From Liolophura sinensis (lineage: Eukaryota; Mollusca; Polyplacophora; Chitonida; Chitonidae): a DNA stretch of 64,000 nt. The notes under the pieces were generated by a model. The model saw only the letters and a list, made by a program, of their open reading frames with translations. It had not been told where the DNA came from and ran no database searches. Shown in pieces: positions 46,681-58,925 of this stretch. How positions within the stretch are numbered: position 1 is the stretch's first letter; each line of letters starts with the position of its first letter. Location: contig NC_088305.1 in the NCBI RefSeq assembly GCF_032854445.1, positions 18,463,717 through 18,527,716 of the forward strand, written 5' to 3'. The position numbers and the translations under genes are program-made.

Positions 46681-47230
46681 AATAATTATTACTTATTAGC
46701 TTATTGTCGTTGCTTTTTGGAATAACTTATTCCTTTCAAGAATTCGTTGCAAAAACAATTATTTTACAAAATTGCTTTTTATTGAAAATGGTGTTGTTAC
46801 TCTCTGGGTTCGGCTTTATTTCATAAATTATTACAAATTGCCACTCCCAGAGTAACTCTTTGTAATAACTTACTGCTGGGAAGACTTTTGTACAAATTGC
46901 TTTTTATTGCAAATTGCATTGTTACACAAAAAGAGTGGCTTTGTGTAATAAATTATGACAAATTGCAACCTACAGAATGGCTTTTTGTGATAACTTATTA
47001 CTTTCAAGAATGTATCAAAAAAACTACTTTCAGAGTGGCTTTTGTAATAATTATTACAAACTGCATAAAAGTAACATGGAAAACGCCCCGGTAAACATCA
47101 TCAACCCTGGCAGTAGACATCACAAACCGCTTTGTCAACATTATAGACCCTCACAGTTACATCATACTCCCTCGCAGTAAACATCATAAGACATCAAAAA
47201 CCTCCACAGCAACCACTAGGCAGTAAACAT
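46680..47230. repeat. Two adjacent degenerate tandem repeats
   Basis: 46,680-47,070 repeats 'taataacttattac..' and 'ttacaaattgc' motifs at roughly 60-bp spacing. 47,085-47,230 repeats 'agtaaacatcat..aaaccctc..' at roughly 30 bp. Both are strongly diverged. Confidence 0.6.
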
Positions 47231-48235
47231 CACACACCCTTATCATGAATAATCGCACTGGTAAAAGTTGCGTTATTAACAATTGCGCAATTTGTAATGA
47301 TGTATAAAATAAAAAGAAAGTAACTCCGAATATTGAAGTCATAATATTAGTCTATATTTCAGTCACTATCTTTGTGCCATCATGAGGAAATATGTACAGT
47401 AAAGGCTTGTGTACATGTAGCTGCGTAGCTATACAGTGCTTGCATGTATAATGACAAAAACAAAGCATGGCATGAAAAAGCATGAATGCTTGAGCGTGAA
47501 TTACATAATATTAAGGTGGTGAAAGAGACGCTGCATGAAATGCGGAGGAAGATAGAATAGAAAGTATAGTACGGTACATCGTACTATCCACTGTATAGCT
47601 TGAATAACCAGCAAATTTTCGGGTAAAAATACACCTTTTGGTATATATTACTCAGTGTTATAAGAGATATTTACACACGTGCATTTGCTTGAAAACTTTA
47701 GGCTATAACAAGTTTTGTGTGTATAGAAGAATATGAACAACAGCAATCGTAAAAGAACAATAACACCGGATATATGATGCCAGTTTCCTTTGCAAAAATG
47801 TCAGTAACGGAATTTTATAAACTATCTGCAATGTCCCGAGACATGAAAGAAATGACGGCGGATGTTCTTGAGAACACCGTTGAGTAACAATAAAATAAAT
47901 AAACATATGTCCTTATTTGGAATTCGAATATTTAAATGCATTTAAATCTATTCAGTGAGAGTTTAAAAAATAACAGACGTTAGTGGATTACTTGTTGCTT
48001 TTTTCCCGCAAAAAAGAGAAAGATGTCAAAGCATCTTACTCCTTCATCCTGTGACCTTGATCTTGACAAATCGATTTCTAAAAAGACTTCATTGTCTTAC
48101 ATTTTGTTAAAATACAAAACCCTGAAAACAACTACATTGAAATAGTCCCTTGGCTTACATTGTTTGCTATAATGTTTCCATTTGTGGCGATCATATAGAT
48201 TAATACAGTGCATTTAAGCTTGCTGTCAGCTAATG
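47231..48235. other. No feature seen
   Basis: AT-rich, no supported exon or repeat. Confidence 0.45.
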
Positions 48236-48239
48236 CACG

Positions 48240-48435
48240 CTGTGTGCCTCCGTGGCCGAGTGCTTACCGTGTTAGCGCGGCAACTTGACTCCCGTCACTG
48301 CAAGTTGAAGTTTCAACTTATGCTGGCTTCCTCTGTCAGATGGTCTGCGGATGGTCGTGGGCTTCCTCCGGCCTCTGGACGGTTTAGGCTCACCATAATG
48401 CTGACCACCGTCGTACAAGTGAAATTATTAAATGC
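48240..48435 (+). mobile_element. SINE-A, forward, diverged
   Basis: The head 'gcctccgtggccgagtgctt' is intact enough to see the tRNA-like start; body and a short tail follow. Confidence 0.85.
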
Positions 48436-48889
48436 ACCAGAAAATTTGTAAACAAATGGAAATTAATACGAATTATTATTAATTCAGAGTGATATTATTA
48501 CTAGTATGGTAGAGGTATATTTTTAATTATATTTTATAAAGACAATTTGTATGCAAGAGCGAATTTTGGCTCGACCCGTTTGTGAAATACTACCATGTGA
48601 CTTAAAACCCCTGTGATATTTTGTCCTAAATGTAAACCACGGTTACCTCCCTTTAACTGGATTCTGCCCGTTGCATTGTCAAAGAATAACCTTTGCTTTG
48701 CAAACTGACGAGGATAAGAGTCCTCACCTGATTTTAAAAATTAAAAAAACAATACGCTCAAGAATGTGTCACTCATGTCAGTGATGTGCAAAGATTTATA
48801 ATATGTTATAATTTAATGAGTGGTTTAGTGAAACATTATGATGAAACCAATAATTAATGAACTGGACAATTAGGTACTTATTAACAATA

Positions 48890-49665
48890 AAGCTTCATTC
48901 AATTACCAGAATGCCGCACTCGTTTATCCACTGGGGACACATAATTATCCATATATTATGCTTAAAGTAGCTATTCCCAGAGAACGGCACTTGCTTATCC
49001 ACAGTGGACGACACATGCACGTACACAAAATTATTCATGGCAGACGTAAAGTGGTTTAAACTGGAAGACGGCACCATTGGATAACACATAATTATTCAAA
49101 GCTGGAATAAAGTAGTTTTAAATGGAAGGCGGTACTTTATCCTATATTTTTTCATGGCTGACGTAAAGTGGTTTAAATCGGAAGATTGCGCTACTAGATA
49201 ACACATACACAACAGACGTAAAGTGGTTTAAACTGATAGACGGTACTTGTTGATCACTGGTGTACACCACATACAGTGCAATTATTCACCAGCAGGCGTA
49301 ATTTTGGTTAAACTGGAAGACGGCACTTGTTTATCCCCAGTAGACATCACATACTTATTCACAGCGTGGGTAAAGTAGTTTTAAGTGGAAGACGACACCA
49401 TCGCTTAAAACATACTTTTCACTACAGGCGTAAAGTAATGCAAATTGAAAGACGGCACTTGTTTATCCCCAGTAGCCATCATATAAGTATTCACAAACGA
49501 TGTAGAGTGATTCACACTTAAAGGCTGCACTTGTTTATCATCAGTATAGACAACAGATAATTATTCACAACAGACATAAAGTACTTTAAACTGAAAGATG
49601 TCTCTTGTTTATCCCCGGCGGACATCGCATAATTATTCACAACAGACGTAAAGTGGTTTAAACGG
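48890..49665. repeat. Degenerate satellite, unit about 65-80 bp
   Basis: About ten diverged units built on GACGTAAAGTGGTTTAAACT, 'gacggcacttgtttatcc' and 'ataattattcacaac'. It ends at a tRNA-like scrap near 49,680 ('gattcgaactcgcgat'). Confidence 0.85.
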
Positions 49666-50612
49666 GAGGACGCGACGATAGCTGGATTCGAACTCGCGAT
49701 AGGTCAATGTTTACATGTCGTTGAAGATAACCAAGCACCAGGCAGTACAATACAAGATGTGTAGTTTCACTGGTGTCTTTTTTTCTGATGAGCTTGGTAA
49801 CTGTATCAATCAACTTCTAAATCTTACGAGGTTATGTTAGAGGAACTGGAAACACAATGTCCCGTCACATATGGTTAAAAAACAAAACAGGCTTTGGATG
49901 ACGTAAGCGGAAACAGACACGTCCTCGGGTTATAGAAATAACTCGCACCTGACTGGATAAAAAAGATCACGTGGTAGCACTTAAGATTATCGCAATGCAT
50001 GTGGGTGATTTTGATTACTTCGAAGCTTGAAACAGATCTCACCCATAGATGAAGAAGTTTTCACATCATACGAGATGCCTCAACTTAAACTTCGTTTACT
50101 CACGAAATAAACAAATCTGCAACATCGTTTTGCTTCAGGGCCAGATATTAAATGATACATGAAAAGGTACTCCAAAACGAAGGCCACTTATGATTTCAAG
50201 GAAAATCACGAATGATGAGCCAAGAAAAAAAAATTGAGATATATACTTTGTATTTCTTAAAAACCTTTCTATTCCATGCGTGTTTTCTGTCAGTGGTCGC
50301 AAATATGTGGGAATGACGTGATCGGTGAGCGTACTTTGAACATAGGGACCAGTTTACCGCCCTCAGTTTGGTTTCTCCCTTTAACGACTCTATCACCGTT
50401 GATGGCGCCACAGCAGGCTACCCAAAATTCTCCAAAATGGGTTTTAGAAAAACCGTAATTTAGTGCCGTTTTTACACCCCATGAAGAAGCCGAGAAGCTT
50501 TTATCATTTTTATATGTTTCCATTTTAAGAAACAAGCGCTTCATGTGTCCTTTACCTGAAAATAAAATCATTTTGACTGCAAATAACTCTTATAAGCATA
50601 CACTCTGTCAGA

Positions 50613-50715
50613 TTTGATTTGATTGGTGTTTTACGCCGTGCTCAAGAATATTTCACTTATACGACGGCGGCCAGCATTTTGTTGGGAGGAAACCGCGGAG
50701 AGCCCAGGGGAACAC
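50613..50715 (-). mobile_element. SINE-A 3' half, reverse
   Basis: 'tgattggtgttttacgccgt', 'caagaatatttcacttatac' and 'ggccagcattttgttgggag'. Little diverged, so a relatively young copy. Confidence 0.9.
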
Positions 50716-51289
50716 ACTCTGTCGGATGGCATTCGTCTCCTCACGTTGTAGCAATCAAATAAATTAAAACATGTAAATCTTCTCTCCGACAAACGTTTGT
50801 GTGACATTTTTAGTTCGGAACCCCGAATATGAAAACGTATCTTTCTGAATCACGTGAGTTTCCACCCAGCTTGAAACTTATTTACCCAAGTGGAAAGATT
50901 TTACATCCAGGCGAAATACTTTTCACCCATGAGGAAAAGTTACAAATATACGTATAAATTACAAAGCAAAATAAAGCTAAAATGAAATGTAATACATGGA
51001 CCACAAATCGACAAATTAGAGGATTTTATTTAGTTTTTTATTCATTTCTTTCTTCTTTCAGAAACCAGACGAAGACTGACTTTCATCCTAATCAACAAAG
51101 CGCTCAGCCAATAAAAGCGTTATCTTCTAATGTATTTCGCTACCCGCAGAACATAAATCATTGCCTATTTCAGACTCCAAAACCAGACACAATTGAGGCG
51201 TTTTAATTAAGACTTTTCCTTTAAACAGACATGGCAATTAAATATTTTCAAAAGTTGTAAAATACCTTAATGCTTTTTGTCTTTGTTTT

Positions 51290-51670
51290 GGGACCGCGAT
51301 TTCCGTGGACACTTGACGCTTAACTCAATGCGAGCATGCGCGGGATCGTAGTGTGCAAAGACCGTTACCTTCTAGACACGTGACAGACGTACGCCTGCAC
51401 TAGCAAAATTAGAGATAGCAGCTCATTTTCCTCCTTAGGGGCATGGAATATTTCCGAATTGGTCTGTATACCTACAAGCCATCAGCAATCTCACTTACCA
51501 CGATATAAATCTCCCGGCTTTATCTTCGGCCTTTGTATCTTTCATTCTGTTCCATTCATTGAGAGTTTATATGGAGGACGGGGAGAGTGTTTAAAGATAG
51601 CATATAACTCCGGCACGTGCTCAGCTTTGATGGGCCAATCAAAGCACGCGTTTCAGCTTTAGCACCGGTA
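51290..51670. promoter_or_regulatory. Candidate cis-regulatory region with TCF/LEF-like inverted pair
   Basis: Repeat-free and richer in CpG than its surroundings. GCTTTGAT and ATCAAAGC (51,624-51,631 and 51,638-51,645) form an inverted pair of TCF/LEF-type cores around a CCAAT-like centre, next to CACGTG. GGAATATTTCC (51,445-51,455) is palindromic. Inference from motif clustering only. Confidence 0.3.
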
Positions 51671-52079
51671 AATCTGAAAATCCAACTCCAAACAAACTGA
51701 CATATACCCACTATCCTTATTATCTACATCGCATGCAAATTCATTTTTATAACTGGACTTGTCTCATGAATATATAGACATTTCGCGTATTGTACACATT
51801 GTTTTGTTGCGGCGATAATTCACTCTGCAAAATGCAATTCTGTTTTCCATGGCATCGTGACTTCTATAACCTACAATCAAATGCAGAAATGTTACTTATA
51901 GACCATGTCCACAAAGATTCGTTTTCACAAGAATTAAACCACTTTATGATGCACAATTTTTCATTGACCAAAAATCCAAACGATTCGATTCACGATGAGA
52001 ACAGGTTGCATTTCATTGTACCTGAGTATATATAATGATCTGAAGGTTGCAAGAAAGTTTATAAATACTGGAAAACTGC

Positions 52080-52175
52080 TGACGGTCGTAGGTTTCCCCC
52101 GAGCTCTGTTTGCCCGGTTTTCTTTCACCATAATACTCGACCCCGTTGTATAAGTGAAATATTCTTGAGTACAGC
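52080..52175 (+). mobile_element. SINE-A 3' fragment
   Basis: 'gacggtcgtaggtttccccc', 'caccataatactcg' and 'atattcttgagtacag'. Confidence 0.8.
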
Positions 52176-52504
52176 ATGTTTCGAAATGCACGACTTCAGC
52201 CAGTTTTAGACTATATTTACATTCGTGGCTTTTGTCATTTTATTTGATCAGTTCAACACTTACTGCACTTTGTATACATATAGATGGTATTATTAGTATT
52301 CATATCTGTCATTATGATTTACACGACATGTGAACTGATAAGTTTGCATGCTGAAGAATGAATTTAAATAATAATAATAAAAAAATTTTAAAAAACAGTG
52401 GATCTAACAGTATGTTTGGAGGCATGCAACAGCAGTGTTTTTCAACCCTCTCAGTCTCAGTTCAGGCCATTATAGCATTTGAAAAAGCGGGCAATGGTCC
52501 TCAG

Positions 52505-52690
52505 GTTAAAGGTACTTGTCTTTCAATTGATGGGACACACAGAGTGGGAGTTCAAATCCAACCTTAGATAGGAAATTTGTACATTTATCCGCTCTCAATG
52601 CCTCTCCACCCACCATAATCCTGACCGCCGTCGTATAGGTGAAATATTCTTGAGTACGACGTAAAACACCGATGAAATAAATCAATATAT
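52505..52690 (+). mobile_element. SINE-A 3' half with a different upstream sequence
   Basis: From 52,600 the SINE-A 3' end is clear ('cacccaccataatcctgacc', 'gtacgacgtaaaacacc'). The stretch before it has a B-box-like 'gagttcaaatccaacc' but not the usual SINE-A middle, so it may be a chimeric or subfamily copy. Confidence 0.6.
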
Positions 52691-53399
52691 TCAATTATGT
52701 ATTACTACCAATAAACGAACAATTTACAGTGCTCCGTGACGTTATTTCATTAACGTACATGTCACATGGACGAATAACACGGCCATCGGGAAATCACATA
52801 TATGATTACATGACGGATGTGATTCCTAAATTACTTTAAAGATATGGCGACAGAGATATGAGAGAGAAAGATATATCCCACCAGAATACATTATAAACGA
52901 CATTCATATGGTCAACCTACGAGAAAAATAACAAAGAATGCCATATAACAGCAGCCACAGTTGCTTCACGCGACTCTAACACCCACTGACCAAATTTAAA
53001 CCCCAGAACCACACCCCCCACCTCCACCCCCACCCCCCATCACCCAGTACACCTATAAAGGGTGTATTTATGAATAAAAACATGTGTTTTTAGTTAATGT
53101 ACACACTTTCAGCACCATTAAAACTAAAGAGTGTATATGTACGTGCTCCTAGCCTCAAATGTATAGACATCGGAATTGGCGCCTTGGGGGTAGAAAATAA
53201 ATTCAGATCTTGATATCTTACCTTTTTGTCGGGCTGATGTTTCCTGTGTCCAAAGTACACCGCATGTGCCCTATACTCATGCATATGTATGTGTATGCTA
53301 ATCGGTTGTAAATAGTATTTGTCCAAAACACGTAATCTCTTTAGTTTGTTAGGTGGTCTATATATTTTTTATTTAAGACAACAGAAATTTAGCGGCACT

Positions 53400-53720
53400 T
53401 TTGCGGTTTTTAAATCAGTTTGACGGACAATTGGGCGTCCAGGTGATAGAAGAAAGCTGTCGACAAGTGCCTGATACGTGCCCACTTCCGGCCAGATAGG
53501 GGTCTCATAATGATAGGCACTTGGGGGTTATGTTGTGTTAACTGGGCGCGCGCGTGGCAAATCGCCCAAGATAATGTGTCATAACGACCGTCTTTCCGGA
53601 GGCACGCGAAGCTAGCCGGTTTCCGCGTGATGTGAGCGCCTTGTAGCGGGGGCCGGATCCGAGTGTTCAAATAAGCAACTCCTTCTCCGGGCATTATGCG
53701 TCTGAAGTGCAAATTTACTC
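53400..53720. other. CpG-rich non-coding patch
   Basis: Unusually GC- and CpG-rich for this window ('gggcgcgcgcgtgg', 'gcgggggccggatccg'). A minus-strand open frame of 100 codons covers it but has no recognisable feature. It could be a regulatory island. Confidence 0.3.
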
Positions 53721-54877
53721 AGAAGAAATCCATAAATCTGCCTGTAATCTAACGCCTAAGGACGGTGTACCGGAAGTTAAGAGCGCGTGCTCGTGCCACG
53801 TGGCCCGTAGACCTTAGGACAACACTGAACTCGCTCACCTGAAGCTATCCTTAAAAACCTTGATTAAAAACTGCCCGTTGCTTATTAAATTCCAAATGGA
53901 CTGTATATTCGAACAAAACAGGCGCTTTTCACTCTGAAACGGAGGGAATGTTAATTTTGTAACTATGGTGATGGTTGATCAATTATTTAGGCATTAAGGT
54001 GTTTCTTGTTTTATTTATTTACTCCACAACATTCTGACATATATGTACATATAAACGGGTGTAAATTTCAAATCTAACGGGCAGTTCAAAGATTTACTCA
54101 TCTAGAATTTGGAACGAATGAAAGACTCGTATCTAAATGAAAATGAATTCATCACATCAAATTGTACTTTGCGGATTGTTTACATGACCGTGTATGCAGG
54201 TTCTTGACGTGGGAAATGTTCAAAACGGCAGCCGTAGATAAACAAGAAACTCATCTTCAGAAAATTTAAATATCAAACAAATACCATTGAAAAGAGCATG
54301 CATTTCCTCGCTGGTGCATGCCATAAAAAAATTCTAATATGTACCCCAAGTTGATAAATTATAAATAAAGTCAGCGCCAAAATCCGCTGTAGGCGGCTTC
54401 ATTTTGCGTAAGAATTAGTCCTGAAGTCCTCTGTGTTAGGAGGAGAATTGCCGTCGGAAACCGCCGAAGTGCAGTTCGTACATTTCCGGTAGAACTCTTC
54501 TTCCCAAAAGGTAACGAACAGTACAGTTCGTTTACCGCTTGACGATCTGGAAACCGGAGTGTTGGACGTAGGTTCCGAGTTTACACGAACAAGCCGGCTG
54601 TTTTAACGACTCTCATTGACTGAGAGGCAACACACCCCCAGCACAAATTACAGGGTCTTAAAGATGGTGGATGTGATGAACTCAGCCATTTATGCCAGCT
54701 TTGCCGTTTCCAGACTTTACGTGTATGGCGAGGAAAAATCGCAAAATTATGCAGCAGGCACCACCACATAGAAAAAAATGAGCTCTTTTCAGCCTTTAGT
54801 GTCATTGTTTTAAGTTTTCTTCTCCTTTAAAGGACAATGCCAATAATCTTACCAGTTTCACAATAGTGTGACCGCTC

Positions 54878-55445
54878 CGATGGCCTAATGGCTGGACCGT
54901 CCGCCTCGAAGTTGGGCGTAATGACCCAGAAGTCTCTCACCAATGCGCTCGCTGTGAGTTCAAGTCCAGCTCATGCTGGTTTCTTCTCCGGCCGTACGTG
55001 GGAAGGTCTGCCAGCAACCTGCTTATTGTCATGGATTACCCCCGGGCTCTGCCCGGTTTCCACCCACCATAAAGTTGGCTGCCGTCGAATACGTGAAATA
55101 CTGCGTAAAACACCAATCAAATAAATAAATAAATAAATAAATCGAAGTCGGGAGGCCCCGGGATCAAACACGGGTCAGGTCATACCACAGGCTTTAAAAA
55201 TGGTGCTTGTTTCTCCGTCGTTTGGCGCTCAGCACTGAGAGGGTAGATGAAGGAACCATGATTGGCTAGCGGGGTGTCAGCACAATTGGCTGTTATTTGT
55301 CTAATTTCTTTGACATGGCACTTCAGTTGCGGCAACACTTTTACGGAATGCGCCAGCCCTGCTACAAGAAGACATAATGACCGTAATATCACTGAAGAAT
55401 TGTTAAGTACGACGTTGAACCCGAAGCATACTTGCATGCATTCAA
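54878..55445 (+). mobile_element. SINE-B, forward, interrupted by a SINE-A
   Basis: The SINE-B head 'tccgatggcctaatggctgg' lies at 54,878-54,916, and the element resumes at 55,142 ('gggatcaaacacgggtcagg', 'gtacgacgttgaacccgaag'). TCGAAGTTGGG / TCGAAGTCGGG flank the inserted SINE-A. Confidence 0.9.
54917..55141 (+). mobile_element. SINE-A nested inside SINE-B
   Basis: 'taatgacccagaagtctctc' through an (AAAT)n tail; an 11-bp target-site duplication with one mismatch. This shows SINE-A was mobile after this SINE-B copy landed. Confidence 0.92.
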
Positions 55446-55477
55446 TGGCGACCGCTTGTTCTCTTCTCACGGTTAAA

Positions 55478-55580
55478 TTTATTTACTTATTAGATTGAAG
55501 CTTTACGCCATACTCAAGGATATTTGACTTGTGCGACGGCGGTCAGCATTATGATGGGAGAAAAGCGGACAGAGCCAGGG
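55478..55580 (-). mobile_element. SINE-A 3' half, reverse
   Basis: 'tttatttacttattagattg', 'actcaaggatatttgacttg' and 'gcggtcagcattatgatggg'. Confidence 0.85.
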
Positions 55581-55924
55581 TTAAAAGACAAAGTCCCGTC
55601 TGAACATGTTACCGTCATGTTTCAATGTTCCCTTTTTCATCACAACTAAATGTTCAAGAGCTGAAGTGTCCATTTCGCTTTATGGACACAAGAACAAGTA
55701 CAAGTTGAGGTCGGAGATGTCAGGGCATGTGCACGGGCACAAATGACCTGTGTCTGGTGGTCGCCGCGCTTTAATGATAGCCTTTTATTATGTGACTCAG
55801 CGATGGTCGAATTGTCTCAATACACGAACTAAAAACAAATCCCTGGTTCCTCATCTTGAATGCGAGGTCAGCCACATCATGGTCACAGCTATCATATTAC
55901 TTGTGAATGCCTCTTCTTTGCCAG

Positions 55925-56099
55925 GGATAAAATACTGACAACAAAAGAAAATCAGAAGCCTGCTGACTTTATTACGCCACCCGTCTTCTTGACCGGGGCC
56001 AATGGCCAAAAAGAGATAAAAACCTTACGGCAACACGTGGCCACAAAATATGCCCTGGACGAAAATGGCTTACAGAGCGTAGTTCACGCCCTGGCTTGA
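55925..56099 (+). CDS. Probable terminal coding exon of an unidentified gene
   Basis: A strong acceptor ('gcctcttctttgccag') leads into 175 nt, open to a TGA at 56,099, reading DKILTTKENQKPADF..., PPVFLTGANGQKEIKTLRQ, HVATKYALDENGLQ and ending HALA. It begins with one nucleotide of a split codon (phase 2). Composition is balanced and protein-like: amphipathic, helical C-terminus, no repeats, unlike the SINE-derived frames around it. I do not recognise the family. No upstream exon was found in this window, which is compatible with a long intron. Confidence is moderate because a single exon with one good splice site can arise by chance. Confidence 0.45.
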
Positions 56100-56312
56100 A
56101 ATGCGCAGACACGCTCTAGTCTTATTGTTTGTACACTTAAGCTAAAGCGACATGAAAACCCGTGAAGCCAGTAAAAGGTGTAAGGCCGGTAACAGTGATT
56201 TTAGCCGGTGATATGTGTCTTTGTTTACATTTATGGACAAAGCTGTCTCGAGCTCTAGGTGTTTTCGTCATTGTTGTCATACTACTAGCTAAATATCCTT
56301 AACCCGGGTCTT

Positions 56313-57100
56313 CCTTGTAATGCCACACTATACTGCCGAAATTATTCCTATACTCCAATATCATGAAACTAAATTGCGGTAATCCACCCTTGTAATGCCA
56401 CACTATACTGCCGAAATTATTCCTATAGTCCAATATCATGAAACTAAATTGCGGTAATCCACCCTTGTGATGTAACACTGAAATTACGGAAACTTTCTTG
56501 TTGATGTCATATTAGACTGCCGAAAGGTGTAGACAGCAAAACAGAACAGCCACGACAGAGTGAATACCTGGCAAACGGTCACAGGTAATCGGTGAAATAT
56601 GGTCTGTTGTTAACTCACCTCAGGGTTTTATTCTAAATGTAAATGCGTAACTAGTACAAAATAAAAACAAATTTCTAGCACCATGGCGCAGGTAGAAGTA
56701 GTTAATAAATATATGCACCGATGTTAATTGCAATTGCAATGATAGACATCATTGATCTACAATGACTCAAAATTAAGTGTTGTTATCACATTTAACACAC
56801 GGTAACATTAAAAGAATGTAAATGGGCAGGGAAATAAAATATCGAAATTTTCACTGGTGATGTCATTATAACCCTGCCGAAAGTTTTCTTGTGATGTCAA
56901 TCTAGATTGTTGAAATCTTCTCCGGTGATAATACTTATACTGCTGGAACTCTAACCATGACATGTTACTATGAAACCTCCGAAGTGTTGTCGATGTCATA
57001 CTAAACTTCGGAAACTGCCCCTTGTGTTGCTATTTTAACTGTCAAAACATTTGCTTGAGATGATATACTTTAAACTACCGAAATCTTTCTCCTCAAAGTC
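56313..57100. repeat. 75-bp direct duplication within a degenerate satellite
   Basis: 56,313-56,387 and 56,388-56,462 are near-identical (starting 'cttgtaatgccacactatac'). Down to about 57,100 the motif 'ttgtgatgtcat..ta.actgccgaaa' recurs in worn form at about 40-50 bp spacing. Confidence 0.85.
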
Positions 57101-57599
57101 CTCTGTTGACGCCATTTTTGATGATGGTACAAGATTGGGGCACGCCAATCAGCCTGTGTGAGTAAGGTGTGTTTATGTTCATGCAATCAACAGGTAGCTC
57201 CTGTGAGAAAAGGCACTCATCGAATGATGGTTATAGTGTTGCTTAAACGCCATCTAAAGGCACTTTTTTATTGTTTGGAAGACACCTTTTTCATCACCAT
57301 GGCTAGTCGTGTGTCCCATGTAAAACTCAGCTTCCGGATGACAGAATGCATCAATCACTTCGTTTGTCTCGCCTAAAGCTTTTTATGTCTACATTTACAC
57401 CAGCACAGCTGTTAGTGTAGCTTATATTCGAACGCCGTCAAGAACAGCGCGCATTCATTTTGATAAATTTAAAAGCGATTTGATAAAAAAAAACAAGACT
57501 GGTTTCTCTACAAAGCACTGTGATGTGTTTTGACAGCCGTAGAAAACGAGAGAAGTCAGTGCGAATGCAGTACTATATACGTTTACACGAATCGTTAGC

Positions 57600-57990
57600 T
57601 GGGAGGCTGTAGGGGTCGGGGTGTGGCTTTTTTTTTATCACCGGACACAACGGCGATTACACACTTAGGCAGGCGTCAGGAAAAGGAAAATGCGGAATGG
57701 ATTTTTTGTGCTAAGCTTGACGTCTGGCAAGTTGGGGAGGTGTTCAGGGCCCCACTCGTGTCGCTCGTATATATCATGGCTGACCTCGAGGGAAATTATT
57801 CCATGCCGCGATATGGCTGAGCGATTTTAACTGTTGCGAAGTTCCCTTGAATGCCGGAGCGAGAGGCAAAAGCGATTAGCGCAGGCTTGACGACCCTTCA
57901 CGCAGGTGAGGTGTGCTGGTCCCGCAGGTATCCCGCACCTGGGTTGGAAACTGACACATGACAGCAGCCATTTCAAAACGTAACGGCTGC
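57600..57990. other. GC-richer, repeat-free stretch
   Basis: No SINE or tandem repeat, many CpGs ('gcgattagcgcaggcttgac', 'cacgcaggtgaggtgtgc'). A 65-codon open frame (57,623-57,820) is not convincingly coding. It could be a conserved non-coding element. Confidence 0.25.
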
Positions 57991-58374
57991 GCGAGAAAAA
58001 AAAAGAAAAGCAAAGAAGAGAAAAAAAACACATTGCGGAAAAAATGTCATACAATAGATATACTATAGCAAAATGCACCGTACCATTCTTTCGCAGTTTT
58101 TAGTCTGTTTAAAAAAGTATAGTATATTACCTCAACAGGACCCCTTCAGCCACGAATACAGGATCATTTTACAGCTGAAGAGGGGTTACAGGGTTACGTT
58201 TTGACACACCAAACGTAAACTCGTTCTTAACTGTTATGCTTTCAAAAGGAGAAAATGGGTCACTCACAGGAGTTATGTCACTGTCAAGTGAGACGCCAGG
58301 ATTAATAATAGGCTCTGGTTGCTGTTAGTTGCTATGAATTAAGCATTTATAGAACCAGATAAGATAAATCCCAA

Positions 58375-58500
58375 ACGGAAGTAAATTGACAAGAGGGCGT
58401 AAATCACCTTATACCTGTGACGATTTACCATGTGACAAACTGTCATCGCTGCTCTGGTTTTATTCTTCATAAAGATGTTCTGTATTCGTTTTATACTGAT
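58375..58500 (+). repeat. Copy of the third dispersed repeat family
   Basis: 'agtaaattgacaagagggcg' through 'aaactgtcatcgctgctctg' aligns with 13,473-13,605. Confidence 0.6.
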
Positions 58501-58781
58501 AGAAATAAACCCATTTGCTGGAGCGCGCAATGTTAGTAATGTTGCGGTCGTAAATTGTAGTGATTTTGAATCTAGTTTACGGGAATGTCGATCCCAGGCG
58601 GGTTAAAATCGCTCAGAAATTATCGGTAATAAATCATTTAGAATTCCAGGGAAAGAAGAACACAGGGCATATGTTACAAGAGGTGGGGTAAGGACGTTGC
58701 TTCATATAGCTGCTTTGTCATAGTCGAATTCAATCCCGGGGTTATGGGGCTGTATAAACATCCACCTGCATTATGCTGCTA

Positions 58782-58925
58782 TATTTATTTATTTCATTGG
58801 TGTTTTACGCCGTGCCCAAAAGTATTTCATTTATGCTAGGGAAGCCAGCATTATGGTGAGAGGAAACCGGACAGGACGCGAGAGATACACGGGAGATACC
58901 GGGTACAGAATTGAACCTCAGTACC
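58782..58925 (-). mobile_element. SINE-A, reverse, 5' truncated
   Basis: 'catttatttatttcattggt...gttttacgcc' region, then 'ccagcattatggtgagagga' and 'aaaccggacagg'; it ends before the head. Confidence 0.8.

Noticed and set aside
50290-50571. 93-codon minus-strand frame with peptides such as FGEFWVACCGAINGDRV
   Set aside because: It looked protein-like at first, but there are no clear splice sites at its limits. Its start region ('aaaggacacatgaa') recurs near 30,440 in unrelated sequence, pointing to a dispersed non-coding repeat.
53410-53712. 100-codon minus-strand frame in a CpG-rich patch
   Set aside because: CpG-rich DNA lowers stop frequency; no domain or family resemblance seen.
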